64,000 nucleotides of DNA from M0103 sp040386155 (GCA_040386155.1 JAZKFZ010000003.1:930001-994000); one strand, 5' to 3'. Counted from the first letter of the stretch, positions 16,651 to 26,011 are shown. Numbers and translations are program-made. Notes: generated by a model not told the origin, from the letters alone.

Positions 16651-17472
16651 ATGAAATTATTACTCATTCTTATCTCCTTATCTTTTTCACTCAATGGGAA
16701 TTCGCAAAATTGCTTTGAAGTCCATAAGATAAAATCTAAAGTTCTTAAGGAAAAAAGAAGTCTTTGGGTGGGGCTTCCTGCGAACTACCATAAGGATAGT
16801 TCATACGCTGTTGTTTATGTTTTAGATGCTGAACATAGATTTGAGTTAACCTATACGCTTACAAAAGAGCTATTTGAAAACCAAAATACGATTCCCGAAG
16901 TTATCGTGGTTGGAATACCCCATATTGACCGATTTCATAGAATAAATGACTTAACTTTCACTGATTCAAAAGTGGACCCAAAAGGTAAGGTAGATACAAT
17001 AGGATATTTTAATTCTTCAATTACTGGGAACGGATTATTTTTTTTAAAATTTATTGAAGATGAAGTACTTACTTTTGTTAATAAGCAATACTGCACAAAC
17101 GGTTTCAATACCTTAATGGGACACTCAATCGGAGGATATTTTTGCGCCTATATACTTCCTATTCAAAAATCGTTTTCTGCCTTTCAAATTTATGATCCTA
17201 GTATATGGTATAATGATGGAGATGCCTTAATACACATACAGAAAGAGCTTGACTCAAACTACAAAAGCAACATATTCATTTCAAAAGGTATAGCTTTCGA
17301 CGGACCTAGAGAATATGTAGATCACCATCTATCTATGATTGATTCTCTTGGGACAGTACTAAGTGCCTATCCTAATCTTAATGTTTCGACTGCTACGTAC
17401 GATAAAGATCATAATGGAATGTATTTATTCTCAGTAATGGATGGCCTCACCACCTTATTTAAAGATCAATAA
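16651..17472 (+). CDS. Exported esterase, BesA/Fes-like alpha/beta hydrolase
   Basis: 273 residues, signal peptide to about residue 18 (N-G-N-S-Q). Putative-esterase fold: V-V-Y-V-L-D-A-E-H-R-F, nucleophile elbow M-G-H-S-I-G-G-Y-F, and D-H-N-G-M near the C-terminus supplying the His. Relatives hydrolyse siderophore or carbohydrate esters. There is no siderophore locus nearby, so the substrate is open. Its flanks share repeated words and the 3' side can fold, so it may be a separately acquired unit. Confidence 0.85.
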   Translation: MKLLLILISLSFSLNGNSQNCFEVHKIKSKVLKEKRSLWVGLPANYHKDSSYAVVYVLDAEHRFELTYTLTKELFENQNTIPEVIVVGIPHIDRFHRINDLTFTDSKVDPKGKVDTIGYFNSSITGNGLFFLKFIEDEVLTFVNKQYCTNGFNTLMGHSIGGYFCAYILPIQKSFSAFQIYDPSIWYNDGDALIHIQKELDSNYKSNIFISKGIAFDGPREYVDHHLSMIDSLGTVLSAYPNLNVSTATYDKDHNGMYLFSVMDGLTTLFKDQ

Positions 17473-17482
17473 CTGTGCATAA

Positions 17483-17548
17483 CATCAACTAAAAGCCAGG
17501 GGCTGAACAACTTATTCAAGAAGCCCATGTCTCCTAGTTGAGCAACCG
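17483..17548. repeat. Foldable 3' flank of the esterase, weakly attC-like
   Basis: Outer arms TCAACTA (17485-17491) and TAGTTGA (17535-17541), inner GGGCT (17500-17504) and AGCCC (17522-17526), and a GTTGAGC matching GTTRRRY at 17537-17543. The inner arms do not form the full L-box pairing of a good attC, so the resemblance is partial. Confidence 0.3.
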
Positions 17549-17561
17549 ATTAACATTCAGT

Positions 17562-18512
17562 TTATTGACAAAATAAGGTGTCATACCATGGAGAAATACC
17601 TGCCCAAACCCCGAGACATCCTCCTGAAATATTAGTTGGGATATTCACCGGCGCCGAAAACGGATTTGCACTTGCTAAAAGTTGACTTTCCTTTTTATCA
17701 AAAAACTCAAAAACAGAACGTTCTACCGTCGACATTTTGATGACCACTGTATCGCCAAAACGATACAATCGCTGTAGATCTTCAGCCAATGAAGTGTCCT
17801 TTTTTGGATAACGCGTATCAAATTCAAACGTCAAACCATCCCAAAATTCATCGTTGAAATAAGGACTTCCACTACTCCGAAAAATAATGTCCCAAGGCTG
17901 CCCATTTGACAAGGTATTGATCCGCTTTACTTCCCATTTATAGGAATTATCTTCGTTGGGAGGATCGGAAAACAATGCAAGGCATCGACCAAAACCGGTA
18001 AACTCTGCATCTTCTGTCCAAGATACATTTGCCAGAGGAACAGGTGCTAATAAACTTGTTACACTTGTGAATAATTTCCCTTGATCTTGAATGCTTAATG
18101 TGTACGACATTCCTAAAACTCCTTTCATTGAAAAATCAACTGTAGAATACACTTTTATGGGAAGTAATAGCACCTCATCGAGTTCCACGCGAAGCATTTC
18201 TGCTACTCTTTTTCTACTTTCTAAGGGCAAAGCTGCAATTTCCATCAATTCAAGTGCAACACTTGAGCTTCCATCGCTAACTTCCACAATAGCATCATAA
18301 ACAAAATTTTGTAGATAGCTTTCTAAATTTGTTTCGGCGTAAATATTCTGCGACCGCGATAAAATCACAATTGGAAATCCATCCGTTTCGATATAGCCAT
18401 TCACTGCTAATTGCTGCTGGAAGCCCGGAATATCAATTTTCACTTCCTTCGTGCACGAGTAACAAAGTACGAAGATAGAAAGTGAGCAGGAAAACCATTT
18501 AAGCCAATTCAT
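17562..18512 (-). CDS. DUF4249 lipoprotein, orphan
   Basis: 316 residues. Lipoprotein signal ending C-Y-S-C, then the DUF4249 opening (L-A-V-N-G-Y-I-E-T-D-G-F-P-I-V-I-L-S-R-S). DUF4249 genes in Bacteroidota normally sit beside a SusC/FecA-type TonB receptor and are thought to work with it at the outer membrane. Here no receptor is adjacent, and the neighbour on each side points the other way. The ATG at 18510-18512 is well placed for the signal peptide. Confidence 0.85.
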   Translation of the reverse strand: MNWLKWFSCSLSIFVLCYSCTKEVKIDIPGFQQQLAVNGYIETDGFPIVILSRSQNIYAETNLESYLQNFVYDAIVEVSDGSSSVALELMEIAALPLESRKRVAEMLRVELDEVLLLPIKVYSTVDFSMKGVLGMSYTLSIQDQGKLFTSVTSLLAPVPLANVSWTEDAEFTGFGRCLALFSDPPNEDNSYKWEVKRINTLSNGQPWDIIFRSSGSPYFNDEFWDGLTFEFDTRYPKKDTSLAEDLQRLYRFGDTVVIKMSTVERSVFEFFDKKESQLLASANPFSAPVNIPTNISGGCLGVWAGISPWYDTLFCQ

Positions 18513-18725
18513 TTTATAAACATAAGCATTTCTGAGTATATCTAAAATATTCTATGTTGAAGAACTCACTATCGACAATAATAATTACTAGCTCTTTTCT
18601 TCATAATCTTTCATTAGTTTTGATATGAAAATCTAAATTTCTAAATGCACTTCTATGGATAATGTCGCTATAAATACTGGTTGGAAACGAGTTATCACTC
18701 AAAAATATAAAGCCTACATCCAATT

Positions 18726-19301
18726 ATGACAAGTAATCGATTAGAAGCTTTTAGTGACGGCGTTTTGGCAATCATCATCACCATCATGGTGTTGGAATTA
18801 AAAGTCCCTCAGGGCTTTGAATTAGCTGCATTGAAGCCATTGATTCCCAAATTTATTTCTTACCTGCTGAGTTTTATTTATATTGGAATTTATTGGAACA
18901 ATCACCATCACCTATTTCATGCAATTAAAAAAATCGACGGAAAAGTTTTGTGGGCAAATTTGTTTCTACTATTTGTTCTTTCACTCATACCTTTTACCAC
19001 AGCTTGGATGGGTGAAAATGATTTTCAAAAAAATACAGTAATGGTCTATGGCTTCAATTTATTGCTGTGTGCTTTTGGATTTAACCTACTAGAAAAAGCC
19101 TCCATCAAAAACGAAGGTGAAGATTCTGTCCTTGGAAAGGCTCTAGGTAATCGAAAAAAAGAATACACCTCCATTTTTTTATACGTCTTTGGAATAGGTG
19201 TCGCCTATTTTAGTCCAGTAGTTAGTTTAGCGTGTTTTGTTGTAGTAGCGCTGATCTGGATCATTCCCGATAAAAGAATTGAACGAAAATTAAAAGAATA
19301 A
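18726..19301 (+). CDS. TMEM175-family potassium channel protein
   Basis: 191 residues, the usual length of bacterial TMEM175, six hydrophobic segments. The diagnostic N-terminal R-L-E-A-F-S-D-G-V is at residues 5-13 and W-N-N-H-H-H-L-F follows the third helix. Bacterial members are K+-leak channels assembled as tetramers in the inner membrane. Two bases separate it from the pirin gene, and a KdpDE-like pair and a Kup importer follow on the same strand. Confidence 0.92.
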   Translation: MTSNRLEAFSDGVLAIIITIMVLELKVPQGFELAALKPLIPKFISYLLSFIYIGIYWNNHHHLFHAIKKIDGKVLWANLFLLFVLSLIPFTTAWMGENDFQKNTVMVYGFNLLLCAFGFNLLEKASIKNEGEDSVLGKALGNRKKEYTSIFLYVFGIGVAYFSPVVSLACFVVVALIWIIPDKRIERKLKE

Positions 19302-19303
19302 CT

Positions 19304-20200
19304 ATGCAATCAACTGTTGGATTAATCATTGAAGAACGCGCCGCAAACATTGGGAACTTTTTGGTAGGCCGACTTCTCCCTTTTCGCGAAAAAAGAGCCG
19401 TTGGACCCTTCTTGTTTATCGATCACATGGGACCAGTCTGCTTGTCAGAATTTGAAAACATGGATGTTCCTCCACATCCACACATCGGACTTTCAACCCT
19501 CACCTATTTATTTGATGGTGCCATTTTTCATCGCGATAGTTTGGGAAATGCACTCGAAATAAAACCAGGAGAAGTGAACTGGATGACAGCAGGAAAAGGT
19601 GTTGTACATTCGGAAAGAACACCTGAAGCCCTGCGCCAAAAAGGCAAATACTTACATGGATTTCAAATCTGGATTGGATTGCCTAAAGAACTCGAACAAT
19701 GTGAACCTTCCTTTCATCATTTCACCAAGGAAGAAATCCCTTCGTGGACAGAAAATAATGTTGATTACAAATTGATTGCAGGTAAAATTACTGATAAAAC
19801 TTCGCCAGTTCCTATGCATAGTCCCTTGTTTTTTATAGAAATCGTTACCCAATCTGCACAAACCATCGACATTGGAGGTAAACTCTTCGGTGAAGTTGGA
19901 ATGTACATTTTAGAAGGTTCTGCCACCATCGATGGAAATGAATATGGTGGAAAGCAGCTACTGATTTCCACGCAGGCTTCACTTTGTAGCTTCAAAACAA
20001 ACGGTGCAACGAAGATCTATCTTTTTGGAGGAGAAGCTTTCCCAGAAGAGCGTTTTATGTTCTGGAATTTCGTAAATTCGAATAAGGAAATTCTTGAAAA
20101 GGCAAAAGAAAACTGGAAAGCGCAGAATGATGTAGCGTTTCCAAAAATTCCAGGCGACGACCAAGAGTTTGTTCCATTACCAACACCAAAAATTCAATAA
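19304..20200 (+). CDS. Pirin family protein
   Basis: 298 residues, two cupin barrels. Metal-binding set in the N-terminal cupin: H-P-H-I-G near residue 62, H-R-D, and V-V-H-S-E near residue 107. Pirins are metal-binding cupins, some with quercetinase activity, others redox sensors. Tightly packed between the TMEM175 and GNAT genes (2-bp and 1-bp gaps). A second pirin gene lies at 30036. Confidence 0.93.
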   Translation: MQSTVGLIIEERAANIGNFLVGRLLPFREKRAVGPFLFIDHMGPVCLSEFENMDVPPHPHIGLSTLTYLFDGAIFHRDSLGNALEIKPGEVNWMTAGKGVVHSERTPEALRQKGKYLHGFQIWIGLPKELEQCEPSFHHFTKEEIPSWTENNVDYKLIAGKITDKTSPVPMHSPLFFIEIVTQSAQTIDIGGKLFGEVGMYILEGSATIDGNEYGGKQLLISTQASLCSFKTNGATKIYLFGGEAFPEERFMFWNFVNSNKEILEKAKENWKAQNDVAFPKIPGDDQEFVPLPTPKIQ

Positions 20201-20201
20201 G

Positions 20202-20486
20202 ATGATTACATTTAAACACGAAGAAGACGGCAAAAAAGGAAAATTTACGATCCTAGAAAATGACCTTCCAGCAGGTGAAATGACCTATGTTTGGGCAGGT
20301 GACGCTAAATTCATTATTGATCATACGGAAACATACGAAGGCTTTAACGGCAAGGGATATGGGAAAATGTTGGTACTCCATGGTGTGGAATTTGCCAAAG
20401 AGAAAGGCGTAAAGATTCTTCCACTTTGTCCCTACGCAAAAAAAGTAATGGAGGCTGATTCAGGGCTTAAAGAAATGATTTTCTAA
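20202..20486 (+). CDS. Small GNAT acetyltransferase (NATD1/YidJ-like)
   Basis: 94 residues from ATG 20202, one base after the pirin stop. Single minimal GNAT fold with the acetyl-CoA loop G-F-N-G-K-G-Y-G-K and the closing L-P-L-C-P-Y-A. This short group acetylates unknown small molecules or proteins. The earlier in-frame start at 20169 lies inside pirin and is not preferred. Confidence 0.9.
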   Translation: MITFKHEEDGKKGKFTILENDLPAGEMTYVWAGDAKFIIDHTETYEGFNGKGYGKMLVLHGVEFAKEKGVKILPLCPYAKKVMEADSGLKEMIF

Positions 20487-20504
20487 AATAAAAGATGGGA
20501 GAAA

Positions 20505-21587
20505 TTGAAATTAATTGAATTTCGCAGGGCTAGCACTGGCAAACAAATTGCGATCAGTAGTACATCTATCCTGGTGGTGAGTGCTGCTTGCTTTCTTGTG
20601 CGCGACTGGCTGGGAGATTATCACATCTCAGCATTTATTTTGTTGTTGAATGTTTCCATTTTAGCTGTCCTCCTAGAAATAATCCCGGTATTGATAGCAG
20701 CATTACTGAGTGCATTGATCTGGAATTTCCTTTTTATTCCTCCGCTATTCACTTTTCACATTGACAATGCGCATGATGTGTTGCTCTTTTTCATGTATTT
20801 CTTTGTCGCTTTTGTGAGTGCTGTGCTTACTACAAAAATTCGATCCACAGAAAAGCAACTTTTGGAGCGAGAACGTGAGGAAAATAGCATTCAATTGTAC
20901 AACACGCTATTCAATTCTTTGTCGCATGAACTAAAAACGCCCATTTCAACCATCATTGGCGCAACGGATACCCTCAAAGAAGCTGGAAATAAACTCTCGG
21001 AAGAAAACAAAGAGGCCTTGATTCACGAAATTGAAAAGGCAGGAACTCGTTTACACCAACAACTCGAAAACTTATTGAATATGAGTAGAGTGGAAAGTGG
21101 AAATCTGCGACCGAAAATGGATTGGATCGACTTACCTGATTTAATTCATCAAATTATCCGGAAAATGCCTGTTGATTACAAGCAGCAAATTGAAATTGAA
21201 GTCCAAAAAGATCTTCCCATTTTTAAAGTGGATGCACTTTTTATTGAACAAATTGTGGCCAATTTAATTTCTAATGCAATTCATTACACCCCAGACCACT
21301 CAGCGATTAAATTAAAAATTAATCATCAAAATGAAGTGCTAAAAATGGAAATAGAAGACAATGGTACTGGCTTTTCTGAAGAAACACTACCGAAGGTTTT
21401 TGATAAATTTTATCGCGTTCCGAATAGTAGAACCGGGGGCACTGGATTAGGTCTTTCCATTGTGAAAGGATTCACAGAAGCGCTAAACGGTTCAGTAAGC
21501 TTGCACAATAATTCAATTGGAGGTGCTACCTTTGTGGTAGAAATTCCTTGTGAATCAAGCTACATTAACAACCTCAAAAATGAATAA
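20505..21587 (+). CDS. KdpD-like sensor histidine kinase lacking the Kdp/USP input domains
   Basis: 360 residues from a TTG start; the nearby ATG at 20495 is out of frame and stops after seven codons, and a GGGAG lies 6 nt before the TTG. DUF4118-type four-helix membrane region at about residues 18-110, then HisKA with H141 in S-H-E-L-K-T-P, N box N-L-I-S-N-A-I, and G boxes D-N-G-T-G-F and G-G-T-G-L-G-L-S. It matches the C-terminal half of KdpD but lacks the cytosolic KdpD and universal-stress domains. It overlaps the regulator gene by 8 nt. Confidence 0.9.
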   Translation: MKLIEFRRASTGKQIAISSTSILVVSAACFLVRDWLGDYHISAFILLLNVSILAVLLEIIPVLIAALLSALIWNFLFIPPLFTFHIDNAHDVLLFFMYFFVAFVSAVLTTKIRSTEKQLLEREREENSIQLYNTLFNSLSHELKTPISTIIGATDTLKEAGNKLSEENKEALIHEIEKAGTRLHQQLENLLNMSRVESGNLRPKMDWIDLPDLIHQIIRKMPVDYKQQIEIEVQKDLPIFKVDALFIEQIVANLISNAIHYTPDHSAIKLKINHQNEVLKMEIEDNGTGFSEETLPKVFDKFYRVPNSRTGGTGLGLSIVKGFTEALNGSVSLHNNSIGGATFVVEIPCESSYINNLKNE

Positions 21588-22257
21588 GGGCGAGATTTTA
21601 ATTATCGACGATGAAGCACAAATTCGGAAATTGCTTGAAATTAACTTGGAAAGCAATGACTACAAAGTGGTGCATGCTGAAAATGGAAAACAGGGAATAC
21701 TTTTAGCTGCCAATCACGCTCCCGATCTCATTCTACTAGACCTTGGCCTTCCCGACCAAAGCGGACACGAAGTGCTCAAAAATCTTCGTACTTGGTTCAA
21801 TAAAGCAATCATTATTCTCTCCATTCAAAATTCAGAAGAAGACATTGTAAAAGCCTTGGATAATGGGGCAACGGATTATTTAGTGAAACCCTTTCGTACA
21901 GCCGAACTCCTCGCTAGAATTCGCTCCGCAATGAGTAAAAATCAAGTGCAAAATGACGATGCAAAACTTCAATTTGGAGCCATCGACATTGATTTCATTG
22001 CACGTACAGTAAAAAAATCAGGGACACTTTTAAAACTAACGATCACGGAATACAACTTGCTTTCATTGTTTGCAAAACATCACGGAAGCGTATTAACGCA
22101 CAAGTACATTCTCAAAGAAATTTGGGGTGTTGGACATCAAACAGACACACAATATTTACGCGTTTTTGTGGGCACGCTCCGCAAAAAAATAGAAATCGAT
22201 CCCAATCATCCCGAACACATCATTACGGAAAGTGGCGTAGGTTATCGTTTTCAGTGA
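21580..22257 (+). CDS. KdpE-like response regulator (OmpR/PhoB family)
   Basis: 225 residues from ATG 21580, overlapping the kinase stop. Receiver domain with acidic pair I-I-D-D-E, phospho-acceptor in L-I-L-L-D-L-G-L-P and conserved Lys in L-V-K-P-F-R. A winged-helix Trans_Reg_C domain follows (L-T-I-T-E-Y-N-L-L, G-V-G-Y-R-F). Likely regulates the Kup and porin genes immediately downstream; no kdpFABC is in view. Confidence 0.92.
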   Translation: MNKGEILIIDDEAQIRKLLEINLESNDYKVVHAENGKQGILLAANHAPDLILLDLGLPDQSGHEVLKNLRTWFNKAIIILSIQNSEEDIVKALDNGATDYLVKPFRTAELLARIRSAMSKNQVQNDDAKLQFGAIDIDFIARTVKKSGTLLKLTITEYNLLSLFAKHHGSVLTHKYILKEIWGVGHQTDTQYLRVFVGTLRKKIEIDPNHPEHIITESGVGYRFQ

Positions 22258-22315
22258 ATCTTCAGCAGTGTACTAAATTTGGATAATGGTTTTTAAAAAG
22301 CATTGGCATCCACAT

Positions 22316-22386
22316 CTTTGCGTTCTTTCACTCTTTGCGGTTAAATAATTTAGGTTTATAACCGCGGAGAAGCAGAGAGCGCAAAG
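22316..22386. repeat. Imperfect 28-bp inverted repeat between regulator and kup
   Basis: Arms 22316-22343 and 22359-22386 match at about 21 of 28 positions, ending in ctttgcg and gcggtta on the outer and inner sides. The word family (ctttgcgttctttgcggtta) is a widespread Bacteroidota intergenic repeat. It may terminate the upstream operon. This and plain sequence fill the 258-bp gap. Confidence 0.7.
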
Positions 22387-22515
22387 GCATTAATGTAACC
22401 ACCTAAATTCTAAAATCACACAAAATCTTTATATTTTCTTTATATCAATGACCAGAAGTTTTATTTTAACCTGATACTCTTTCCGCCAACTTTGCTCCAA
22501 CAAAATAAGGACAAA

Positions 22516-24477
22516 ATGGATACAGGAAAATTAGGCGTGAAAAGCAAGGTGAGTGCTGCTACTTTGATGATAGCATTGGGAATCATTTATGGCGATATCG
22601 GTACAAGTCCACTCTATGTTTTAAAAGCAGTGGTTGGCGATCGTCCCTTCAGTGAAATGCTCATTTACGGAAGTGTTTCTTGTATTTTTTGGACCATTAC
22701 CTTTCTAACAACCTTCAAGTACATCTACCTCACTTTGAGAGCAGATAATAAAGGTGAAGGTGGAATTTTTTCGCTGTATGCCTTAGTGCGCAAATATGGT
22801 AAGTACCTCATCTTTCCAACAATGATTGGTGCTGCAACCTTGCTTGCCGATGGAATTATAACGCCTCCCATCTCGGTGGCATCAGCAGTAGAAGGACTTA
22901 CCATGATAAAAGGCTTGGAACACCTTCCAACTGTTCCGATTGTTATCACAATTATTTCGATTTTGTTCTTCTTTCAGCGCTTTGGAACACATAAAGTAGG
23001 AACGGCTTTTGGTCCTTTAATGACCATTTGGTTTATCATGTTGGCCATTTTAGGACTTTCACAAATTGTAAATCACCCACAAATTTTACACGCACTTAAT
23101 CCCTATTACGCATTTCAATTCTTAACTGAATATCCTGGTGGATTTGTCCTCTTAGGTGGTGTTTTCCTTGCAACCACAGGTGCTGAAGCCCTGTATTCCG
23201 ACCTCGGACATTGTGGTCGCCAAAACATTCGCATTACGTGGGTAGGAGTAAAAACGGCCTTGGTACTCAACTATATGGGACAAGCAGCTTGGTTGTTAAG
23301 TCAAGGTTCTAATGCTACATTATCAGGAAGAAATCCTTTCTTTGAACTAATGCCAGACTGGTTCCTTTTGATTGGAATTATTATCGCAACAACTGCCACT
23401 ATTATCGCATCACAAGCCATGATTACAGGAAGTTATACCCTAGTCAATGAGGCAATGAACCTTAATTTCTGGCCACGTGTAAAAGTCAATCAACCATCAG
23501 AAGTAAAAGGTCAAATTTACATTCCAAGCGTGAACATCATGCTGTGGCTGGGTTGTATTTTCATCGTACTTTATTTCCGGAATTCCGAACACATGGAAGC
23601 TGCTTATGGTTTAGCGATTACCATCACGATGATCATTACTACGTATCTGCTTTCCTTCTTCTTGATATACAAATTACATTGGAATAAAATTGTGGTGATG
23701 TTCCTGGTTTTACTTTTCCTTTCGATTGAAATCACGTTTTTCATTGCCAACGTGAACAAATTTCCTGAAGGAGGATACGTAACACTATTTATTTCAGCCT
23801 TCTACATTTTCATAATGTACTCTGTGTATTACGGACGAAAAATCACGAACCGTGTTACCAAATTTGTAGATCTTGGAAAACATTCCAATCAATTAAAAGA
23901 ACTCAGTGAGGATGAAGAATTACCAAAATATGCAACACATTTGGTGTATTTAACAAAAGCTAATAATCGTCATCAGGTTGAAGAAAAAATCATTAAATCT
24001 ATCTTTTCAAAAAAACCAAAACGGGCTGATATCTATTGGTTCTTACACATTCATAGAACAGAGGAACCTTACACACTTTCCTACAATGTTACCGAGCTAA
24101 TCGACGACAAAGTGATTAAAGTAAACATCAATGTAGGTTTCAGAATTCAACCTAGATCTGAATACTATTTCAAAAAAATTATCAAAGAACTGGTTGAAAA
24201 TCAAGAACTCAACTTGCACAATCGACCTGATGGATCAACGAAATACAACAGCGAGCCCGACTTTAAGTTTGTTGTTATTGAAAAATTCCTTTCTGCGGAA
24301 AATGAATTCTCCTTGCACGACAATTTTGTATTGAACGCCTACTTTTTATTAAAGAAAATTGGGCAAAGTGACGAGGCGGCTTTTGGTCTCGACAAAAACG
24401 ATGTACAAATTGAGCACATTCCCCTACTTTATCAACCCATCAGCAGTTGCGATTTAAAGCGCGATACGCTTCAATAA
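22516..24477 (+). CDS. kup: Kup-type potassium uptake permease
   Basis: 653 residues from ATG 22516 (a TTG at 22492 is also in frame but upstream of a near -7 box). About twelve transmembrane helices. Family motifs: G-I-I-Y-G-D-I-G-T-S-P-L-Y-V near the start, G-E-G-G-I-F-S-L-Y, and A-T-T-G-A-E-A-L-Y-S-D-L-G-H-C-G. A C-terminal cytosolic domain of about 200 residues follows. Proton-coupled K+ import at the inner membrane. The porin gene follows by 18 bp. Confidence 0.95.
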   Translation: MDTGKLGVKSKVSAATLMIALGIIYGDIGTSPLYVLKAVVGDRPFSEMLIYGSVSCIFWTITFLTTFKYIYLTLRADNKGEGGIFSLYALVRKYGKYLIFPTMIGAATLLADGIITPPISVASAVEGLTMIKGLEHLPTVPIVITIISILFFFQRFGTHKVGTAFGPLMTIWFIMLAILGLSQIVNHPQILHALNPYYAFQFLTEYPGGFVLLGGVFLATTGAEALYSDLGHCGRQNIRITWVGVKTALVLNYMGQAAWLLSQGSNATLSGRNPFFELMPDWFLLIGIIIATTATIIASQAMITGSYTLVNEAMNLNFWPRVKVNQPSEVKGQIYIPSVNIMLWLGCIFIVLYFRNSEHMEAAYGLAITITMIITTYLLSFFLIYKLHWNKIVVMFLVLLFLSIEITFFIANVNKFPEGGYVTLFISAFYIFIMYSVYYGRKITNRVTKFVDLGKHSNQLKELSEDEELPKYATHLVYLTKANNRHQVEEKIIKSIFSKKPKRADIYWFLHIHRTEEPYTLSYNVTELIDDKVIKVNINVGFRIQPRSEYYFKKIIKELVENQELNLHNRPDGSTKYNSEPDFKFVVIEKFLSAENEFSLHDNFVLNAYFLLKKIGQSDEAAFGLDKNDVQIEHIPLLYQPISSCDLKRDTLQ

Positions 24478-24495
24478 TTCTCTAACTAAATCAAT

Positions 24496-25968
24496 ATGAA
24501 AAGAATCATCAGCATCCTATTTTTTTCAGGTGCACTTATCAGCTATGGGCAAAATCTGTCGGAAGAAGATCGAAAATTGATCATTCAGCAACTGAAGCAA
24601 GAAATTTTAGACAGCTTAAAAGCACAGGACATTGGCCCTGCAACATCCACAGATTCAATACTTCTTCTAAGAACGAAGCAAAAAGGTGAACCATTGGAAG
24701 GCATGGATTTTACTTGGGCCAACGGTAGTGATCGACGTACTGAAAACATTTGGACTAACAACCCGTATTTTGCACCAAGTTTACTCATCGATGTGAATTA
24801 TAACTATTCCTTCAACAATCCAATTGACAATACAGTAGTGGGGAGTACTGCTATTGCGCGCCACAATGAAATTCAATTAGCAGCGCTGCATTTTGGCGGT
24901 GATTTCACTTACAAAAATGCACGCGCTCGGTTCATGACCCAGTTTGGCACCCGCTCGGTGCTTGTTCCACGTAATGATTATAGTCCGTACAAAGGTCAAT
25001 ATCAACTTTGGAATGTTTACCGCCACCTCAGCGAAGCGTATGTTGGCTATCATTTTAACAAATGGTACGGCATCAACATTGATGCAGGAATGTTTATGTC
25101 CTACATTGGATTGAATTCCTATTATCAAGCAGAAAATTGGGAATATCAAGCTTCGTTTACCTCTGATAACACCCCGTGGTTTTTTAATGGCATTCGACTA
25201 CAAATGTTCCCAACAAAAAAATTGAAAGTGGAAGCATGGTTGATCAACGGATGGCAAAGTTATGGTAAGTTCAATACGATGCCAGGCGCTGGATTTAATA
25301 TTACTTATTCACCGAATGAGAAAATAAAATTGATCACCAACAACTATTTTGGAGCAGATGCTGCAATGATTAAAAATCGATTCCGCTTCCACAGTGATAA
25401 CAGTTTCTTACTCAACTACTACAACAAACCTACATCAAAAGGGATTACAAAAATGGCCTTTTCATTGACCTCAGATCTTGGTTTCGAAAAAGGTGGTGGT
25501 GTCAATGGTTTCAACAATTCTGATCAAAATAATCCAGCTCAATATTTTGCAAGTGTCATGTTTTACAATAGAATGTGGTTTGCAAAAAACAAAATGGCAT
25601 GGACAATTGGAGGTGGTTGGATCACCAATCCGGGTAGATATTTAGTGCTGTACCCAACTGGAGAAGCAAGTCCCTTGCCAGATCCCAACAATCCAACACA
25701 GACAGAAGGTGCCTATCCATTTTCAGCCAATCCTGGTGATCAATTTGTGGGTTATGATTTTTCTACTAACCTCGATTTTATGCCAAATCAAAGCATCACG
25801 TTCCGATTGGAATTAGTACATCGCAATTCAAGTGTTCCTTATTTTGCTGGACGAGGAGGGGTTACTTCACCAAGTGGTTACACTACTACGACTTTAGATC
25901 CTGCATGGCGACCAGATTTAGTGAAAAGTGAGACACGAATCATTTTTGCCATTTTATTTCGGCTTTAA
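24496..25968 (+). CDS. Outer-membrane beta-barrel porin (OmpL/BBP2-like)
   Basis: 490 residues, signal peptide to about residue 18 (I-S-Y-G-Q-N). A short helical segment rich in Lys/Glu precedes a long run of alternating-hydrophobicity strands ending in F-A-I-L-F-R-L, a typical outer-membrane C-terminal Phe/Leu signature. Resembles the putative beta-barrel porin-2 family. Co-transcription with kup suggests a matched outer-membrane path for K+ or counter-ions; this is inference. Confidence 0.8.
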   Translation: MKRIISILFFSGALISYGQNLSEEDRKLIIQQLKQEILDSLKAQDIGPATSTDSILLLRTKQKGEPLEGMDFTWANGSDRRTENIWTNNPYFAPSLLIDVNYNYSFNNPIDNTVVGSTAIARHNEIQLAALHFGGDFTYKNARARFMTQFGTRSVLVPRNDYSPYKGQYQLWNVYRHLSEAYVGYHFNKWYGINIDAGMFMSYIGLNSYYQAENWEYQASFTSDNTPWFFNGIRLQMFPTKKLKVEAWLINGWQSYGKFNTMPGAGFNITYSPNEKIKLITNNYFGADAAMIKNRFRFHSDNSFLLNYYNKPTSKGITKMAFSLTSDLGFEKGGGVNGFNNSDQNNPAQYFASVMFYNRMWFAKNKMAWTIGGGWITNPGRYLVLYPTGEASPLPDPNNPTQTEGAYPFSANPGDQFVGYDFSTNLDFMPNQSITFRLELVHRNSSVPYFAGRGGVTSPSGYTTTTLDPAWRPDLVKSETRIIFAILFRL

Positions 25969-25984
25969 GATTGCTTTCTTTTTC

Positions 25985-25992
25985 TAATTTTG
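25985..25992 (+). promoter_or_regulatory. -7 box (TAATTTTG) before the TSUP gene
   Basis: Exact TAnnTTTG 19 nt upstream of the GTG start at 26012. Confidence 0.45.
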
Positions 25993-26011
25993 TGGGAGAT
26001 AACAATTTAGA

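Noticed and set aside
16651..18512. Defence island or novel immune system in the less-conserved stretch
   Set aside because: The genes are an esterase and a DUF4249 lipoprotein with signal peptides; no nuclease, NTPase or toxin-antitoxin pair is present.
22258..22515. K+-sensing riboswitch (ydaO/kimA type) before kup
   Set aside because: The leader is dominated by an imperfect dispersed inverted repeat, and the likely transcript start is only a few bases before the ATG; no conserved riboswitch core is visible.
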